Part shown: in pieces, positions 49,530 through 63,251 of the stretch
Layout: every line of letters begins with the position of its first letter
Position numbering within the stretch: position 1 is the first letter of the stretch
Assembly (NCBI GenBank): GCA_020086605.1
Contig: JACBWW010000046.1
Location: 5,827,945 to 5,891,944 of the forward strand
From: Lanius collurio
Taxonomy: Eukaryota; Chordata; Aves; Passeriformes; Laniidae
Direction: 5' to 3'
Length of the DNA stretch: 64,000 nt
Made by a program: the position numbers and the translations under genes
The notes under the pieces: model-generated
Seen by the model: the letters and a program-made list of their open reading frames with translations, nothing else
The model's database searches: none
Told to the model about the DNA's origin: nothing

Positions 49530-51113
49530 GTAAGTGCAGAGACCTTGAACTTGATCTCCTTGGGATAAAAATGTAAAAAATCCCCATCATGTTGTTTTCT
49601 ATGCATTCGTTCTGCTCTGTCTCCCCCTTTGCTGGGAAAGTTCATGACTCGGCTGAGAGGGCAGAGCATGCCTTGTTTTGCAATCCTGTGAGAGAGAAGT
49701 ATTGCTGATTATGGCTGCTTGTATCCCAAAGAGATCTTTCTTTCTGATTAATCTTTTGAAAGGCCATTTTGCTCTAATATAAGATTGCAGTTTGTTTTGT
49801 TGGTACATCCCTGCAGCACACGTAATTGTAACATGCACATCTTTCAGCCCCAATCCACAACAATGCTGATCTTTCCCAGCATGTTGTGAACCCACAGGAT
49901 TTGTATCCATCTCACTTTTAGCCTTTGGGGCTAAGCAGAGCAGCAGATAAACACAGAGTGGTTTTGAGTGGAGGCTGAGGTTTCAAGTGTGATGCAGGGT
50001 CAGGACCATAATGAACAAGTCTTGGCTGAGTTCCCGTCACGGGAGTGATGCTAACTGCTGACAGATAAGCAAATGACTGGTCTCGGTATTGCCCTTGGGT
50101 CCACAGTGTGTCCTGTCAGACTGGCTCTCCATAGGACATGCCTGGCTCATGGGAGCTGCAGGAAGAAGCTCCTTTTGGAGGTATCTGGCACACAGCCAGC
50201 ACTGCCCACCTTGCAGCCAGGTGGGGTTTTTTTGAGAGCATCTCTTAAGCATCTTAAGCAAACGGCTTAAGTCGATGCCTAGACATTGGGCACAGCACCC
50301 AGCTGAGGTCCCAGGGCATCTCCTCATTTGCTGCTGAGCTCTTGGTTGGTTACTGTGGCACTTTGAAGGTGCCTCTGTTCCCAGACACTGCAGCCCTCTG
50401 TGCCTGGGCATCTCGGGAGGAGGAGCAGGATGTCAGGCTGCTGCTTTGGTTGTCTTTGTTGGCTGGGGAAGGGAGGTGACAGACAGTTGCACATGGAAGT
50501 ATCTGATGACTCAAGTGGACTGGGTTGCTCACACAGTTCTGCTTATGCATCACCATCACACTCTGTAGCAAAGGACAGTTCCACTATGCAGCTCCTCTGG
50601 ACCTTTTTTCCCCTTGTTTGGTCATTGGTTCAATGTGAGTTTTCGATGAATATCCCAAAGTCTGTGCCTTAAACCTCCCAGCAACCTCCTCTGCACTGCT
50701 ACAGCGGGTAACAGCTGCTTGCTTTCAAAAAGGATTGGCATTAGGGTGAGAGAGAAAATCCCTGGGTATGAAATTGCTGTGAGTCAAAGTAGAATTGTGC
50801 AATCTTCTTGATAGTATCTAAATCTGCTTGCTAAGTATTTCCCTCTTAACCTCTGTTGTCTCTACCTGCTGGTACACCAAAGGGTTGATAGAGGGAGAAC
50901 CAAAGTGTCTAGACTTGCAAATTTATTAAATGCAGAACAAGACACTTAATGAAATCCAGCCCATAGATAAGCCCTCTCAAAGAGACATGGGGAACAGCAT
51001 CTGCTTCACCTTAAATGAACGATGAGGCTTTTTGAAATGCTGCATTGAAAACAAAGAGCACACACAGGTCCCTGACATGGAGCAGACATCCTGTGAGGTG
51101 CATCTGCCCCTTT

Positions 51114-51129
51114 GGGGGGGGGGGGGGGG
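51114..51129. repeat. Poly(G) tract, 16 bases
   Basis: This is an uninterrupted G16 run followed by AGGGA. Such long G homopolymers are rare in vertebrate DNA, are strongly quadruplex-prone and are frequent sites of sequencing error, so the exact length should be treated as uncertain. Confidence 0.85.
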
Positions 51130-54100
51130 AGGGATGGCTGTAGGACTGTGTGGGGGCAGGGGGACATTAGGCCAAGCTGAGATGGATGCCTGTCAAAGCA
51201 CAAGACTTCAAAATAAGTGAGCTTTGGAAGGGAGCCTGCACAAGCTGTTCTGTCTGCTCTGTTGTTCTCTTGTCAGCCCCTCAGACCATCCTCTGTGCTG
51301 GTCTCACTGTCACTTTAGCATGGGAAGTCCTTGACTGGCAAGTCTGGAAGGGGATGGTGGTGTTCAGCTGTTCCTGAAAGCTGGATTTACTGTGCTTGGC
51401 CTCTCCCTGAAGGGTGTGTCTCTGCCTCATACAAAACTATTGAAGGAGAACTGGCAGCGTCCTCAGCCAGTCCCAAAGCCTGATGACTCTGTCTTTGAGT
51501 GCTAATGTTAGAACTAAATCTTCATTTGCTGCGGACAAATCTGATTTAGGGAATTTTTTTAATCTTACCTGGGGTGGAAGTAGAGATGAACCAATTACCA
51601 CCCTCCATCATTTATTTCATGGGAGTCTTTTAATCATGACTGACTCTTTCCCTCCAGCCCAGTCACCTGGAGGCTGAAGGCACACGTTCCTGCTGGTCAC
51701 TGGGGCAGGTTGAGGAGTCTCTGCTCTGAGGTCCTCAGACTCTTCTACAAAAATGTTGGAGTTTCATGCTCTAGACTGCTGTGTTTTGTTTAAGAGCCTG
51801 CTGTTGAGTGTTTGACTGTTTGTGGGATGGCATTTCCTTCTTTGGTCTTGATGCTTGGTCATCAGATCAGCTGTGGTCAGTTGTGTTTTGCACATTTGAG
51901 TTCGTCTTGCCCAGCATAATTCATCCCACATTTTCTGATCTAATGTATCCACACTACAGGAAGGAGAGGCAATCAAGATCCATATATTTGTCCTGATCCC
52001 TAGGGATGAGACTGGAAAAGGACACAATCCCTTCCAGAGCTGGTCTTTTGCATGAACGCAAGCTCTGATTTTACTGTTTGCAGCTTTTCAGGGCTGCCTT
52101 ATCACTTGTAGCTAAATCCATTCAAATGGAAATAAAACTGACAAAAATGAGCTGTACACCTCCCTCAGTTTAACACGAAATCCTCTGTGCTACAGCTGTG
52201 CAGAGTAACTGAGTAGGCAGGCTGAGTTATTACAAAGATCAAATTCACTTCATCAAGTGGAATGGACACTTCTCCTGTGGGGTGATGCATCCCCGGACTG
52301 GGATCGGCCACTCCAGGATACAGCCCAAGCAGCAAACCCTGTCCTCCAGCCCTTTGGAAATCTCTGTTGTGGGTTCTCTGGCTGCTAATCTCCCAGCCTT
52401 GACATTCAGGTCTGGGAGGAGAGGCAAACCTGTCCTGCCTCCGTTATGTGCTTGACCTTTGCAGCAGTTGCTGCTGCAGAAGGACAGTCCGAGTGGCGGC
52501 ATGTCCTTTAGATGAAGGCTGCGATGCCTTGTGGCTTTGGGAACGTTTGCATCAGCTGTTGCTGGAGCGCTGTGTGCTGTTGGAACTGTTGCCAGAATTG
52601 CTCTGATCTGACACCAAAGCCGTACAGAAATGGATTATCTCCTCTTAGTTGGGAGCATGGAACAAGCTGCTGATTGTCCATCCCTAAAGGGCTGACCAGG
52701 AGTCATTTTGGCTCCCAGTGCATAATGTGACAGCATCGGATCCTCTTGTGCATGTTTGCTTTGCAGGCACTGGGAGAACTTGTGAACTCAGGAGTCCCAT
52801 GTCTTATATATCCTGTCTAAATATTTGCTTACAGTACGGGTATGTATGCTCCTGGAGGTCTCCCCTGTTGTAATTTAAACCACTAACATGATGCCAGTGT
52901 AGCAGTAAGAGATGTATTTTCAGCAGCAAGGGAAATGCTTTTTTGTTAAATTAAAAAAGACTTTGTGAGTTGTTGGATTCACCATTGCTAAATTATTTTA
53001 GAGGTGAAGATTTGCTGGTTTAGCTTAGATATGTTTATGGGCTTCATTGAGAAATTAGTGGGTAAAATTTACTGGCCATGTAAGCATCTCCCCTCATGAC
53101 AATGGCATTCATGAGAAAGCTGTAACTGACTGTGATGACATCTCATGCCACAGGAGCAGCTATAGCAGTCAGAGATTTAAACACCCCCTCCCTTTTTTTA
53201 AAATAGAATCTCTTATGCCTTGTCTTATGTTCATAACTTAATGCCTTCCCCTTCCCTCTCTTGGGGATTAATAGCACTAATAGAATTAATGATGACATTA
53301 AGACTGCATAAATGCTCAGTTCCATGAATTAAATTTGAACTTTCACCTCTTTTGCCCTTTGAGGCTGAAGCTTTCTATGCCAGGGTCTGTGCTAGCCAAC
53401 AGTGCTTTGGGGAGACTGCTCAGCTGTTTTGAGGAATTGGAGCGAGGACAGGACATAGCCCATAACTCTTCTGCAGTGTTTCCGCTGTTTTTTTGTTTCC
53501 TAGATAAGATGCTCATATTTTTACTTTTTAAAGACACGTTCTGAATCTCTTGGAAGACATAACTGTTGTGCCAGGCCCTTTTCTGGGGGGAAAAATAGAA
53601 GGGCTGCTGAGTCCCACAAGCTCCTTGTTTCTCCTGCCCCTGTATTTCACAAGCACTTTTACTGTTGCACTTAAACCAAATTGTGTTCCTTTCTTTTGTG
53701 CACTCCAGACTTAGGGAAGGCAGCAAACTTCTGCGATCTTCATTGTACAGGAGTGAAGGGGAAAGTGTATGAGATGGTCTGTCACTGGGCTGGGCTGGCA
53801 ATGAGTTTGATGTTGCCAATGCCCAGACAACAGAAGGATTTGTAGAAAATGGTACAGCCTGAGCATGCATCTGGGAAGCTATTAAATGCCAAGAATTCAG
53901 TTTCTGATCCAGTCTCCCTGAATTTTCTGTTGGCATTTAAGATAAAACAAATACACAAGTGTAAAAGGAAACCCTTTGGGGACAATAAGTGGAAAGAAAC
54001 CAAATCCAAGAAGAAAGAGCTGGCCCGGGATCCCCGAGTCCGTGGTGCACACAACCCCTCTGCTGTCCAGGGAGCGGGTAGAGGGGCTAGAGGGGGGTTC

Positions 54101-57100
54101 CTTTTTGTGGGCTCCATGTTTCTATTGGGCAGGGTAGCTTCAGGTTACAGAGTGTGATCAAGATGAGCATCTTTGAAGCATCCCAGGGTGCCCTTGATCT
54201 TCTAGTGTGAGCCCTATGTTACTTCTGGGTGCAATGAATTTCTTCCAATAACTGGTGTGTGACTGAGTCCAAGAGACTGGTCAGGAGACCATTGGCCAAA
54301 TACCTTCCAAACTCTGATGAAACTGGAGGAAAAAGCCTGGAATACATTTCTGAATTTAGTTTTTGTTCAGATAACCCTTTGCTTCCAGCTGCTGTCTCCA
54401 GGTATGAGTTATCACGGAGATGTGCTGGTGCAGTGGGATGGACAGCCAGGATGTATTAATAACTGGAAAGGAGACAGAAGGGACAAAGGAAAACTTTTGT
54501 TGGTCTCCTTTCTGCTGCTTCAGGCATTGTGGAGGCAAACAGTGAAAGATGAGCTCCACAGGTGCCTAGCCTGCTGCTCCTATAGTTAGAATTTGGCAGC
54601 CCATCAGAGTGCTGTGCCCTACCAAAATAACTGTCCTTTGGGGACCTTAATCTCATGTTAACTCTTTTATTGGAAACTGCCTGTAAGAGCGGGGACCTGG
54701 GCCCTTGTCCTGCTCCTTTGGCAGGGTCTCCCCGTGTCTGTGGCACCCAGGACCATGCGGTCAGTGCTGGCTGCCAGCACGTTCACCTCTGCAGGAGGCA
54801 GCTCCAGGTGTGGCACAACTGGAGCACTGAGTAGAGACCTGGTGGACCTTTGCTATGCCAGAGCTTCATGGAATTCGAGCTTCTGAATAAACCTGTGTGG
54901 TGGGAAGAGCTCTCCCCTTGCCACCCACCTTCAGGCGAATGCGCTGATGACCATGGCATCATTAAACTACAAATAACAGGGTAGTTTGGTGTATGCTGCC
55001 ACTCACACCGAGGTGAAGGCACAGCCTTGTTCTGCCCTCTCCAGAAATGGGTGGCATCAAACCTCATACCAACCAGGGCAGAAAATGTTGGGAAGATATA
55101 CCTCAAAGATGCCATTGTGGAAGAGGCAATCCTTTGAATTTGGTTTCAGATTGGTGCTTACCCAGGATAGGGAGGTAGTGACTGAGGAGAAGCTGGAGGG
55201 AGCAACCACCAACACACTTCCTTTAGAAAATCCCACTTAATGGGCTTTTCTTTGTGATTTCCCACTCACTGCAACATCAGTGAAATAAATTGTCTGCTGT
55301 CTGTGCCTTGGAAGTTTGTTTATTTTTTGTTATTGTTCAGTTGGCTCTTTTCCATCTGGAGGCTTTTAAGGAGGTACATACACCACCATGATTTTTAGTC
55401 CTTTCCATGGAGAAGGGTGATGCTTGTCTGACAGTGGTGGGAACCAGACTTCTCTTTTGGGAGGTTTGGAAAGATCTTAAGGTCAAGTTCAAGTTACCAC
55501 AGAAGTAGGAAATCTCATGGTGGGGAGATGAAGGGGATTCCTGCTGTGTTGGTGAGGAAGGGAAAAAAAAAGATACTAGATCTTGTAACTTAGCAAAGAC
55601 TTCAGCAAGGAGCAAAGCAGTTTGTGTATGGGCTTGGAGGGATATTATGTTATCTCAGATCAAAGCAGTTCTGCTCTTAAGCTTGTAAACTGCTCTTATC
55701 CTTTTGGCTTTTTTTCCTAAAAGCAAAGATTCAGGCAACAGGCTTTGTACTTGGCTACAGGAAATGTACCTGGTGCTCTGTGGTTACTAATTGCTGTCAA
55801 CCAGTCAATGAGCTATTGCTTCTCTGTTTAAAATTAACTCTTTTTTCCTCCTTCACACACAAAGGAGCTACCAAGCCTATGTGCGTAGTCCTGGTAGCTG
55901 CTCCCCTGGATGCCTGTTTTGGTGGAGTTGGTTTGGCTTGGGGCTGTGATAACCCGCTAGTGCAGGGCTGGAGCTATTTAATTAGTGTTTAATGTACTGT
56001 AGTGTCTTAGAGTCCAGCCACTCACATGCTGGCTGAACAAATAAAGAGGCAGGCCCAACTGGAAGAGCTCTCCCTGCAAGTGTAATGAGATGAGGGTAAC
56101 TGAGGTAGTGGGAACAAGAAAGACTTCCCCACTTGTCAGTAGTGCAGGCCCTCCTCACACTTGGACAGCAGTGGGAAGAGGGAGGCTTGGGAAAACATAT
56201 ATACATGTGAAATACCTTAGTGAATGTCCTAGAACGCTCCTTTGAGTTGAGAGGAGGTGGGAGGCAGCCTGAAGGAGCTCACTTCCAGGTGAAGTTTGGG
56301 CTGGAAGCTTGGTGTATTGGTGCCAAATAGATGTGGGACAGAGGCTGAAGCACCTGAGAAATCACAGATGTGTCTGAAGAGATTGAGGAATGGGTGCAGT
56401 GAAAATTAGACATGGGAAGAGCAAACAAGGGAGGAGGAAGAAACAGCTGCAGAGAGGCACACTGAGGAAGAGTACTGTTGAGTTGTTGCAAGGAGGGGGA
56501 TGGAAGTGCTGGGCCTGATGGACCTGCTGCTTGGGGAGAAGGTGGCAACATGAAAGCAATGGGAGAATACCCAGTATAGCTGACCCAAAATGGGAGGTGT
56601 GAGCGGTGACAGTCCCTGAAACCAGGGATGAGGAGGTTATGAAGTCTGAGTTTATCCTGCTGCATGGGATGTGGCAGTGCAGGATGGACTAAGAGGGACC
56701 AAGGGCATTTGTCGATGTTTTAACTAATTTGTGGGATGACTAGTACATACAGCAGCATGCAATGTGCTGCTCTTTGTTTCTTGAATCACAGACAACTATC
56801 TTCGCTTCGTTTGTCCTCTTCCATTGCTCCTTATTTTCTAACAAGCTCAGTCTCAGTGTGATGGTGGTAGCCTGTGCTGTATGTTATCTTCTGCCCTGTT
56901 CTTCTGGACTCCTACTAGTCCCACAGTGCTCCAGAAACCAGAACTTCTAGAAATCTTGTGTTTTGGTTTATTTTGATCTATGAGGCTGTGGCCCAGTTGT
57001 TTTTGTTGTCATGACTTCTGCTAATCAAGCAAAGTTTGGGGAGATGTTGTTCCTTCTTCCCAGCTCTGCAGTGTTCACAATCTGGGGCTGTTGCTGTGAC

Positions 57101-60060
57101 ACTGGCAAGATTTAAGCCTGTACTTCTTCAAGCCCTCTTCAAGCCCTGTGAAAGAATTCTTCCCATGTCAATAAGTGCTAACACGTTTGAAAACAGGACA
57201 GATAAACAGCTTGTGGATGTGACCTGCCCTTGCTGAGTTCATATTCAATACAGGTGTTAACACTATGTGTTCGTCGATTTCTCAACACTTCCAGAAAAAG
57301 GTTGTTAAAATAGGGTTTGTTTTTCCCTGGTGGAATTTACAAATGCTGCATATGCAAAAAAAGGAAGTGAAGGCATATTGAAAATAATGAAACACATTTG
57401 GAAAAAAATAATTGCTCTTCTAGGGCTAGGTGGCATGGCTGTGTATGGCTTCAGCCTCCAGGTGCAGAAAGCTGTGAAACATTTGTCTCTTTTTTCTCAA
57501 ATTCTTTTTATCTATCTGGATTGAATTTTGCTTCACATGGTAGGAGCAGCTGTAGGGTGGAGTTTGCATCCGCAGATTCACCTCTGGAAAATGCTGGGAT
57601 GGAGCTGGCGCCAGCCCTTCCACAGCACAGCCTGCAAGGCAAGGGCTCAGGCAGAAGCATTTGTCTGGGAATCCATCTTGCTGTTGAGGACATTTTATGA
57701 GTAAACCTTTTAAGGAGAAAGTATAATTAATCTCTTTGTGACAGTGTTCTCCTGTACACACCAGAAAGCATAATTGTCTATACAGAAAGCAAATGTCTTA
57801 TATTAGTAAGACAGATGGTCCTTAATCATAATCTGAACAATATACTAAGAGTATGCTCAAAAAGCTGGGTGGCAAATTATCTGAAACTAATTCATTGTGC
57901 CTATTAGAATTCAGCATATTCAATGTAAGTGCTTGAATATAGTTTTATTTGTTTTTTAAGGTGTTTGAGTAATTGCGCATCTACCTGGAATCTGTTTGTA
58001 TGTGTTTCATTTGCAAACATCAAACAGAATAAGGCCAATTGAAAACTTGGCTCTAAACTAAGGAAACCTGGTGCATGGGAAATGCAGCATGTCTGGTAGC
58101 TTTTGGGAGCAGAAAGGTGTGTGGCAGCCCTGGTGTCCTTTTTGGAAGGGTACCAGCACACCTGAACATGGCCAACAGATGGGTGTCTGTAGCAAGCACA
58201 TTGTCTCAACAGCCTTGCTGAGCTCTTGGATAAGACTTGACTTTTTTTGCGCTGCAGTTAAGGTTTCCTTTGTTCTATAAAAGGGATTTTAGGTGCTGAG
58301 CCCTGGGTCACTGATGATTTGACTCTTTGCAGTGGCTGCAAGAGGAGTAAGTGTAGTGCTGTGAAGCACTGTGCCTCTCTGTGTGAAAGTGTTCCCTGAA
58401 ATAAATGTGTCTTGCTCCTGAAGATAAAGAAGCTGAAAGTACAACTTTGTACTCCTGTGGTGGCCAGCTGTGGATTCAGCCCTGAGGACTCTGCCTGGGG
58501 CAGGGCTGAGGAGGCCGAGGGTACCAGTGCTCCGGTGCTGACACAGGGCAGGTGGTGGCAGGAGGCAGCTCAGACCAGGCAGTTTTGCAGCTTTTTTCTT
58601 TGTTGCCAGTGCAAGTACAGAAATGTCAAACCTATCTGTGGGTGAAGGGGAGGGTGCCCTTTTGGTGTGTTCATCTCATTCCAGGAGCTGCCTTTGATTT
58701 AGGTAGGACTGTGCCCTAAAGCACTGGGATATTGTCAGCAAAAGCCCCCTTGTATGAAAATCCCACTCTTAAAATAATCTGAAAATGTTAGCACAAGGAA
58801 TCACTGTATCCCTTCTTACTTGAAAAAAAATAGTGAATATTTTCAGATGATGCCTGTGAATCCAAGATGAAAAATATATTGGGTTTAAAAGTCGAAAGAA
58901 GTAGATGTGTTGTCTGGAGTTGAGATTTATTCTGTCTCGCAGTGGGTGGAATGATTGTGTGTCTTCAATTAGCTCATGTATTTTTGGAAGAAATATTATT
59001 CTGAATTATTCTATCAGTGGAATCTGATGTCAGGTGGAAGCACCTTGCACTGCTCTCTTGCACTGGGTTACTGACAGGGCTGGTCTGCCCTCAAGCTGCA
59101 AAGAATACATCTTATTACCTGAAAAAAGGAAATTGCCAAGTAACTATGGTTGTGTTTCCTGATGTGCTCTTTTGAAGAAGGATTTGTTCAACAGCAGAGA
59201 CTTTTTTCCCAGGATTTTCATTGCAGAGATGGAACATATGTCACATCCAGTCTTCCATACCATTTCATGACATCTCTAGGCTTTCACTGAGTGGTGGGCA
59301 TTGAAATTCTACCCTGAAATTCAAAAATGTTAGAAGAATAAAAAGAGCCCAGAGCTGTAGTTTGTCTGACTGCAGATTACTGCCTTTTCTGCCTTTGCAA
59401 GTTAATTGCATTGGAAATGTCATCTTCCTTTGAGTATCAAAGCCCATAGCATGCACAGGATTAATTTTGCAATACAGACAAATTTTAAAATTGTTTCTTG
59501 GCATTAAGAAGGGTTTAGGGGCTCTGGTCCCACCGGACAGCTCGACAGTGCTGGATCCCTCAGCCGGGAGCCCGTCCTCCTGAGCATCACCTTGAGTGAG
59601 AAGGTGACTTTGCATCTGCAGAACTTGGCTGGTGGATTGAAGCAGTACAACATGGCCTTGCTCCTGGGTCAGGTTGGACCAGAGCTGGCTGTGCAATGTT
59701 ACCCAAAGCATTGTCTGTGGTTCATCCTCTCTGTGTAACCCAGCCATCTTTGCACACTCTGCTCTTAGTCAGGACAACCTTTAAGCCACATGCTGCTCTC
59801 ACAGGTCAGTTTATGAAGCCCTTCCCAACCGTGTGTGTGCTTGTGCCTGTTTGTCGACAGAGGGGCCAACCCTTGTCGGGGGAATTTAAACAAGATTACT
59901 GGAGGGAAGACAGAGCCTGCCATCCCTCCAGATAGCAGTGTCTGAGAGAGCACTGGCAAAATATGATTTGTCATCTGTGAAAAATGCTTGCGTTTGACAG
60001 CTTTTCACAGGAAGCCTGTCAGAGTGATAATTTAATGAGTACAGATTGTTTGCAACACAG

Positions 60061-60091
60061 CTGTAAAATGTGCTTTTACAGTGCTGTAAAA
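60061..60091. repeat. Inverted plus direct repeat of CTGTAAAA
   Basis: CTGTAAAA (60,061-60,068) and TTTTACAG (60,074-60,081) form a perfect 8-bp stem with a 5-nt loop. A second direct copy of CTGTAAAA lies at 60,084-60,091. The central arm could therefore pair with either flanking copy. Confidence 0.75.
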
Positions 60092-61121
60092 TAAGCAACT
60101 GCAGCCTTTGTGTGTTTGCTTTGTTTGAGAACAAGTCAACTTCTAATACAAATGAAAGGTCATCATTTATTTTACCTGGCAAACAGTCAAGTCATAAGAG
60201 AGGAACGTGCCATTTTTCTTCTTGTGGTGGCAAGGTTAATGCTGGGTTATGTTGGTGTTTGCTAATCAGCTCATTTCTGTGAAGGGTAGAATTAGTATCT
60301 AATTAGATATAGGGAGTTACTAGTCAGATTAGCATTTAACTCATAAAAAGGAGTTTCAGGCTTTTTTTTTCTCGTTGCAGACATCTATGCCTGTAGTTTG
60401 CATAGAGAAAAGATTCATGTTTGTCCTGGCGCCCAGGCTGATTTTTTGATGTGGAATAGAAACTGAGGATGCAGACTTATATACTATGCAAATAGCTACA
60501 CTAAAATATATCTATAATTTAATTGCTGCTGCTGACCAGGTTAAAAGTGCTGTGCATTGCATGGAGGAAAGTGCCATGCGCATCCCACTGCTGGATCCAT
60601 CCGTACTTGCTGGTGTCGAATGGCCCTTCATCCCCAATGCCATGCTTGACATCACCCCTCCCCACCATCCCAACCCCATCTCTACCCCAGGAGCCTCGAG
60701 GTGCCAGCAGTGGTACCCAGGGGCCAAGCCACAGGTGCCGGTCATGAGGGCATCATGTCTGGCATGTTCAGGAATACAGGCATATACTGGCAGGGGTGGG
60801 TGATGACTCCATGCTGCAGACACACAGCCTCCTCTGCCTTCCTCCCCTTCTTCTTTGGGAAGTGGCATCTGAGAACGGATATTTTCTGTCCATGAAAATG
60901 ATGGTTGAAGCTTGAGCCAGAGACAACAGTTTTGTGCATGCAAGCTGCCTCTTTCAGCTGTGCTGCATTGGGCTTTTACAAATGTCTGGGTTTGGTGGGA
61001 AGTTTTCATTTCCTTTATTTACCTTTCTTTTGGGCAAGGAAAAGCTGCTGGCTGGAAGGCTGCAGGTGCATAGGTATTTTCTGCTAATCAGATTGCAAGG
61101 TTTTTCTCAGGATAGTTAATG

Positions 61122-61149
61122 AACATACCTGGTTCTAGCCAGGTATGTT
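61122..61149. repeat. Perfect 11-bp inverted repeat with 6-nt loop
   Basis: AACATACCTGG (61,122-61,132) and CCAGGTATGTT (61,139-61,149) are exact reverse complements around TTCTAG. The predicted stem is perfect, and the next outer pair would be a G·U in RNA. It lies in GPC4 intron 2 about 2.1 kb before exon 3. Confidence 0.85.
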
Positions 61150-63251
61150 TTTTCTAACATGAAAAATTGCTAAGAGATTAAGAGCTCTAAAGCATGGATA
61201 CAGTTTATTCAACTTCCACTTTGGAATGTAACCAATAAAATGAGTTTGGGCAGGAGATAAATTGGTTGTGGTAATACAGATGTATTACTTAAGAAAACTT
61301 TCTTGTCTTAAAACATTACTTTGGGTTCTTTAGACTTATGGTTGGAGCTATCTGATAGATTTGCCATCAATACAATTTCAAAAATCCAATTCTTTTTGAA
61401 GAGTTTGCTGACGCATCTGGCAGGTTTTGTGCCTGGTACAAAATTATTTAAATGAACAATTTATTTGGTAATACAGAAAGATCTGAGCAAAGAAAGGAAG
61501 TGAGCGTTCAAAATGATTAAGTGAATTAGAAATTAATATACACCAAGCTAATCTCTGTAGTATAAACTCAACATTAAAAAAATCTTCCTGGAGAGGAAAT
61601 GCCGGTCATGGGAACAAAAGTGGATGTTCCTGCTGATATTGGACAGAGGACGTGTTGGGTGTTTGAAATCAGTCTTCTCTTCCCTGGATCATTTCTCTTG
61701 TGTTCCTAAGAGGCTGCATTATATACAGGCATGTCAGGCACTGAACCCCATGACTTTGCTCTTTAGGAACTCATGGAATGTTTCCGTTTTTCCAGAAAAT
61801 GTTTTCTATGTTAGGCTTTGTTTGTAGTGGAGCACTTTGAAGACAAAAATTTGAACTTCAACATACTTTTAATGTCTTTTAACAAGGTTTAAATTCACAC
61901 TGGGCCAAAATGTCCCCCCCACCTTCCCCCTTCTAACAGCTTCTGGCTCCTTTGAGGATTTAGAAAACCACAGAGGCAAGTTTTATTAAAAAATATTTAT
62001 TGAATATGAGTCACAGAAAAGCAGAGGTCAGAATCCTCAATTGCTGGTGGCATGCATGAAATAATCTGCTTCCCTACCTGGCTTTGCCCACTCCCCAGGG
62101 TGCCAGTGCTCCCTGTGGGGCTGGAGCAAACAGGCAGCATGGGAGTCTTTGTCCCAGTGGCACCTACCTTTGCTCTCCTTAGCTGCTCCCCAGGGCCATA
62201 GAGCAGGGAGTTTTCTTCCAAAATGGCCCAAATGCTTTTGGCTTAGTGGACCCCTCCCCTATTTTTTATTTTATCTCTTCTATGCCAAATCTCCAAGGCA
62301 AACCTTTGTGGCAGGGCAGTTTGTGCTTATACCCATGTGCCAAGGCTGTGGTGATATGGTCTTGGCAGGACGTGTTCTTTAAACTGCTTCTGCGGTGATA
62401 TCGTCAGTAGGTCTACTTGTTATCAGTGTTGGTGATGCATGTGGCACTGCCAGGACATGGCAGCAGCCACTCTCTGAGCTGTCCAGTGCTCCTGAAGAGT
62501 GAACCAAAGTGGGGATCTGCTTTTAGAAAGTGATAAAAATCTCAAGCCCTATCTGTCCTTTGGCATTCGAAAAATCTCTTATTATTGTGCCAAGTGTTTA
62601 GCCCTTAAATTTTGAGAAAATTCTAGTGTAATTGTGGGAGTTTTTGCACTGCCACAAACATCTGAAGCCTCTTCTGCAATCAGGACCAATTGAGTAAGTG
62701 GTCAGGACCTACCTTGAGAGATTAAAAACTTGCAAGATGGGAGAAAGAACCTTTTTTTATTTGTTTTTTAAATATATTAAAATTTGTTCATTTTTGAGGC
62801 TGGTTTATGATAATCTCGGAAAATGAATTGCCAAGAACTAGAAGGAAGGACTCATATGTGTAAAACATCTGTTTAACAAAACCACCTTTTTTCTTTCCAA
62901 TATGTTGTTCTGTGAAATTACATCTTTTAAGATGCCTAAATGGAAACATCAGAAACTGTTGCACTTTTTCTTGTCTTTTTGCTGACTCTTAATTATGATA
63001 CTCATGTTTGTATAGGAGAGGTTTCACTCATACAAGTCTTCTGGCCTTGTTTCAGGGATCGGTTTATGAAGAGTAATCAAAAATTTTGAGACATTGTTTG
63101 AAATTTTTTGGGGGAGTCCTGTAATTTTCCATTTCACTTTGATGATGGTCGTCTTGTGCTGAATTCTCCAGTTAAGCAGTGGTTGTAGGTGTGTGCGAAC
63201 ACACAACCTCTAGTGCCTGTGTTTACCATATCTTCTCTCCCTCTTTCCTAG

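Larger units (their letters stand above)
49530..63251 (+). other. GPC4: GPC4 intron 2 (13,722 bp)
   Basis: The intron is bounded by GTAAGTG and a long pyrimidine-rich acceptor ending CTTTCCTAG. It contains a 16-base G homopolymer, two perfect hairpins in its last 3.2 kb and several AT-rich blocks. No additional coding exon, RNA gene or named transposon was recognised. Confidence 0.9.

Noticed and set aside
55440..55500. A GGTTTGGAAAGATCTTAAGG stretch resembling a reverse-complement CR1 3' end
   Set aside because: Only about 20 bases look alike and no further consensus follows in either direction.
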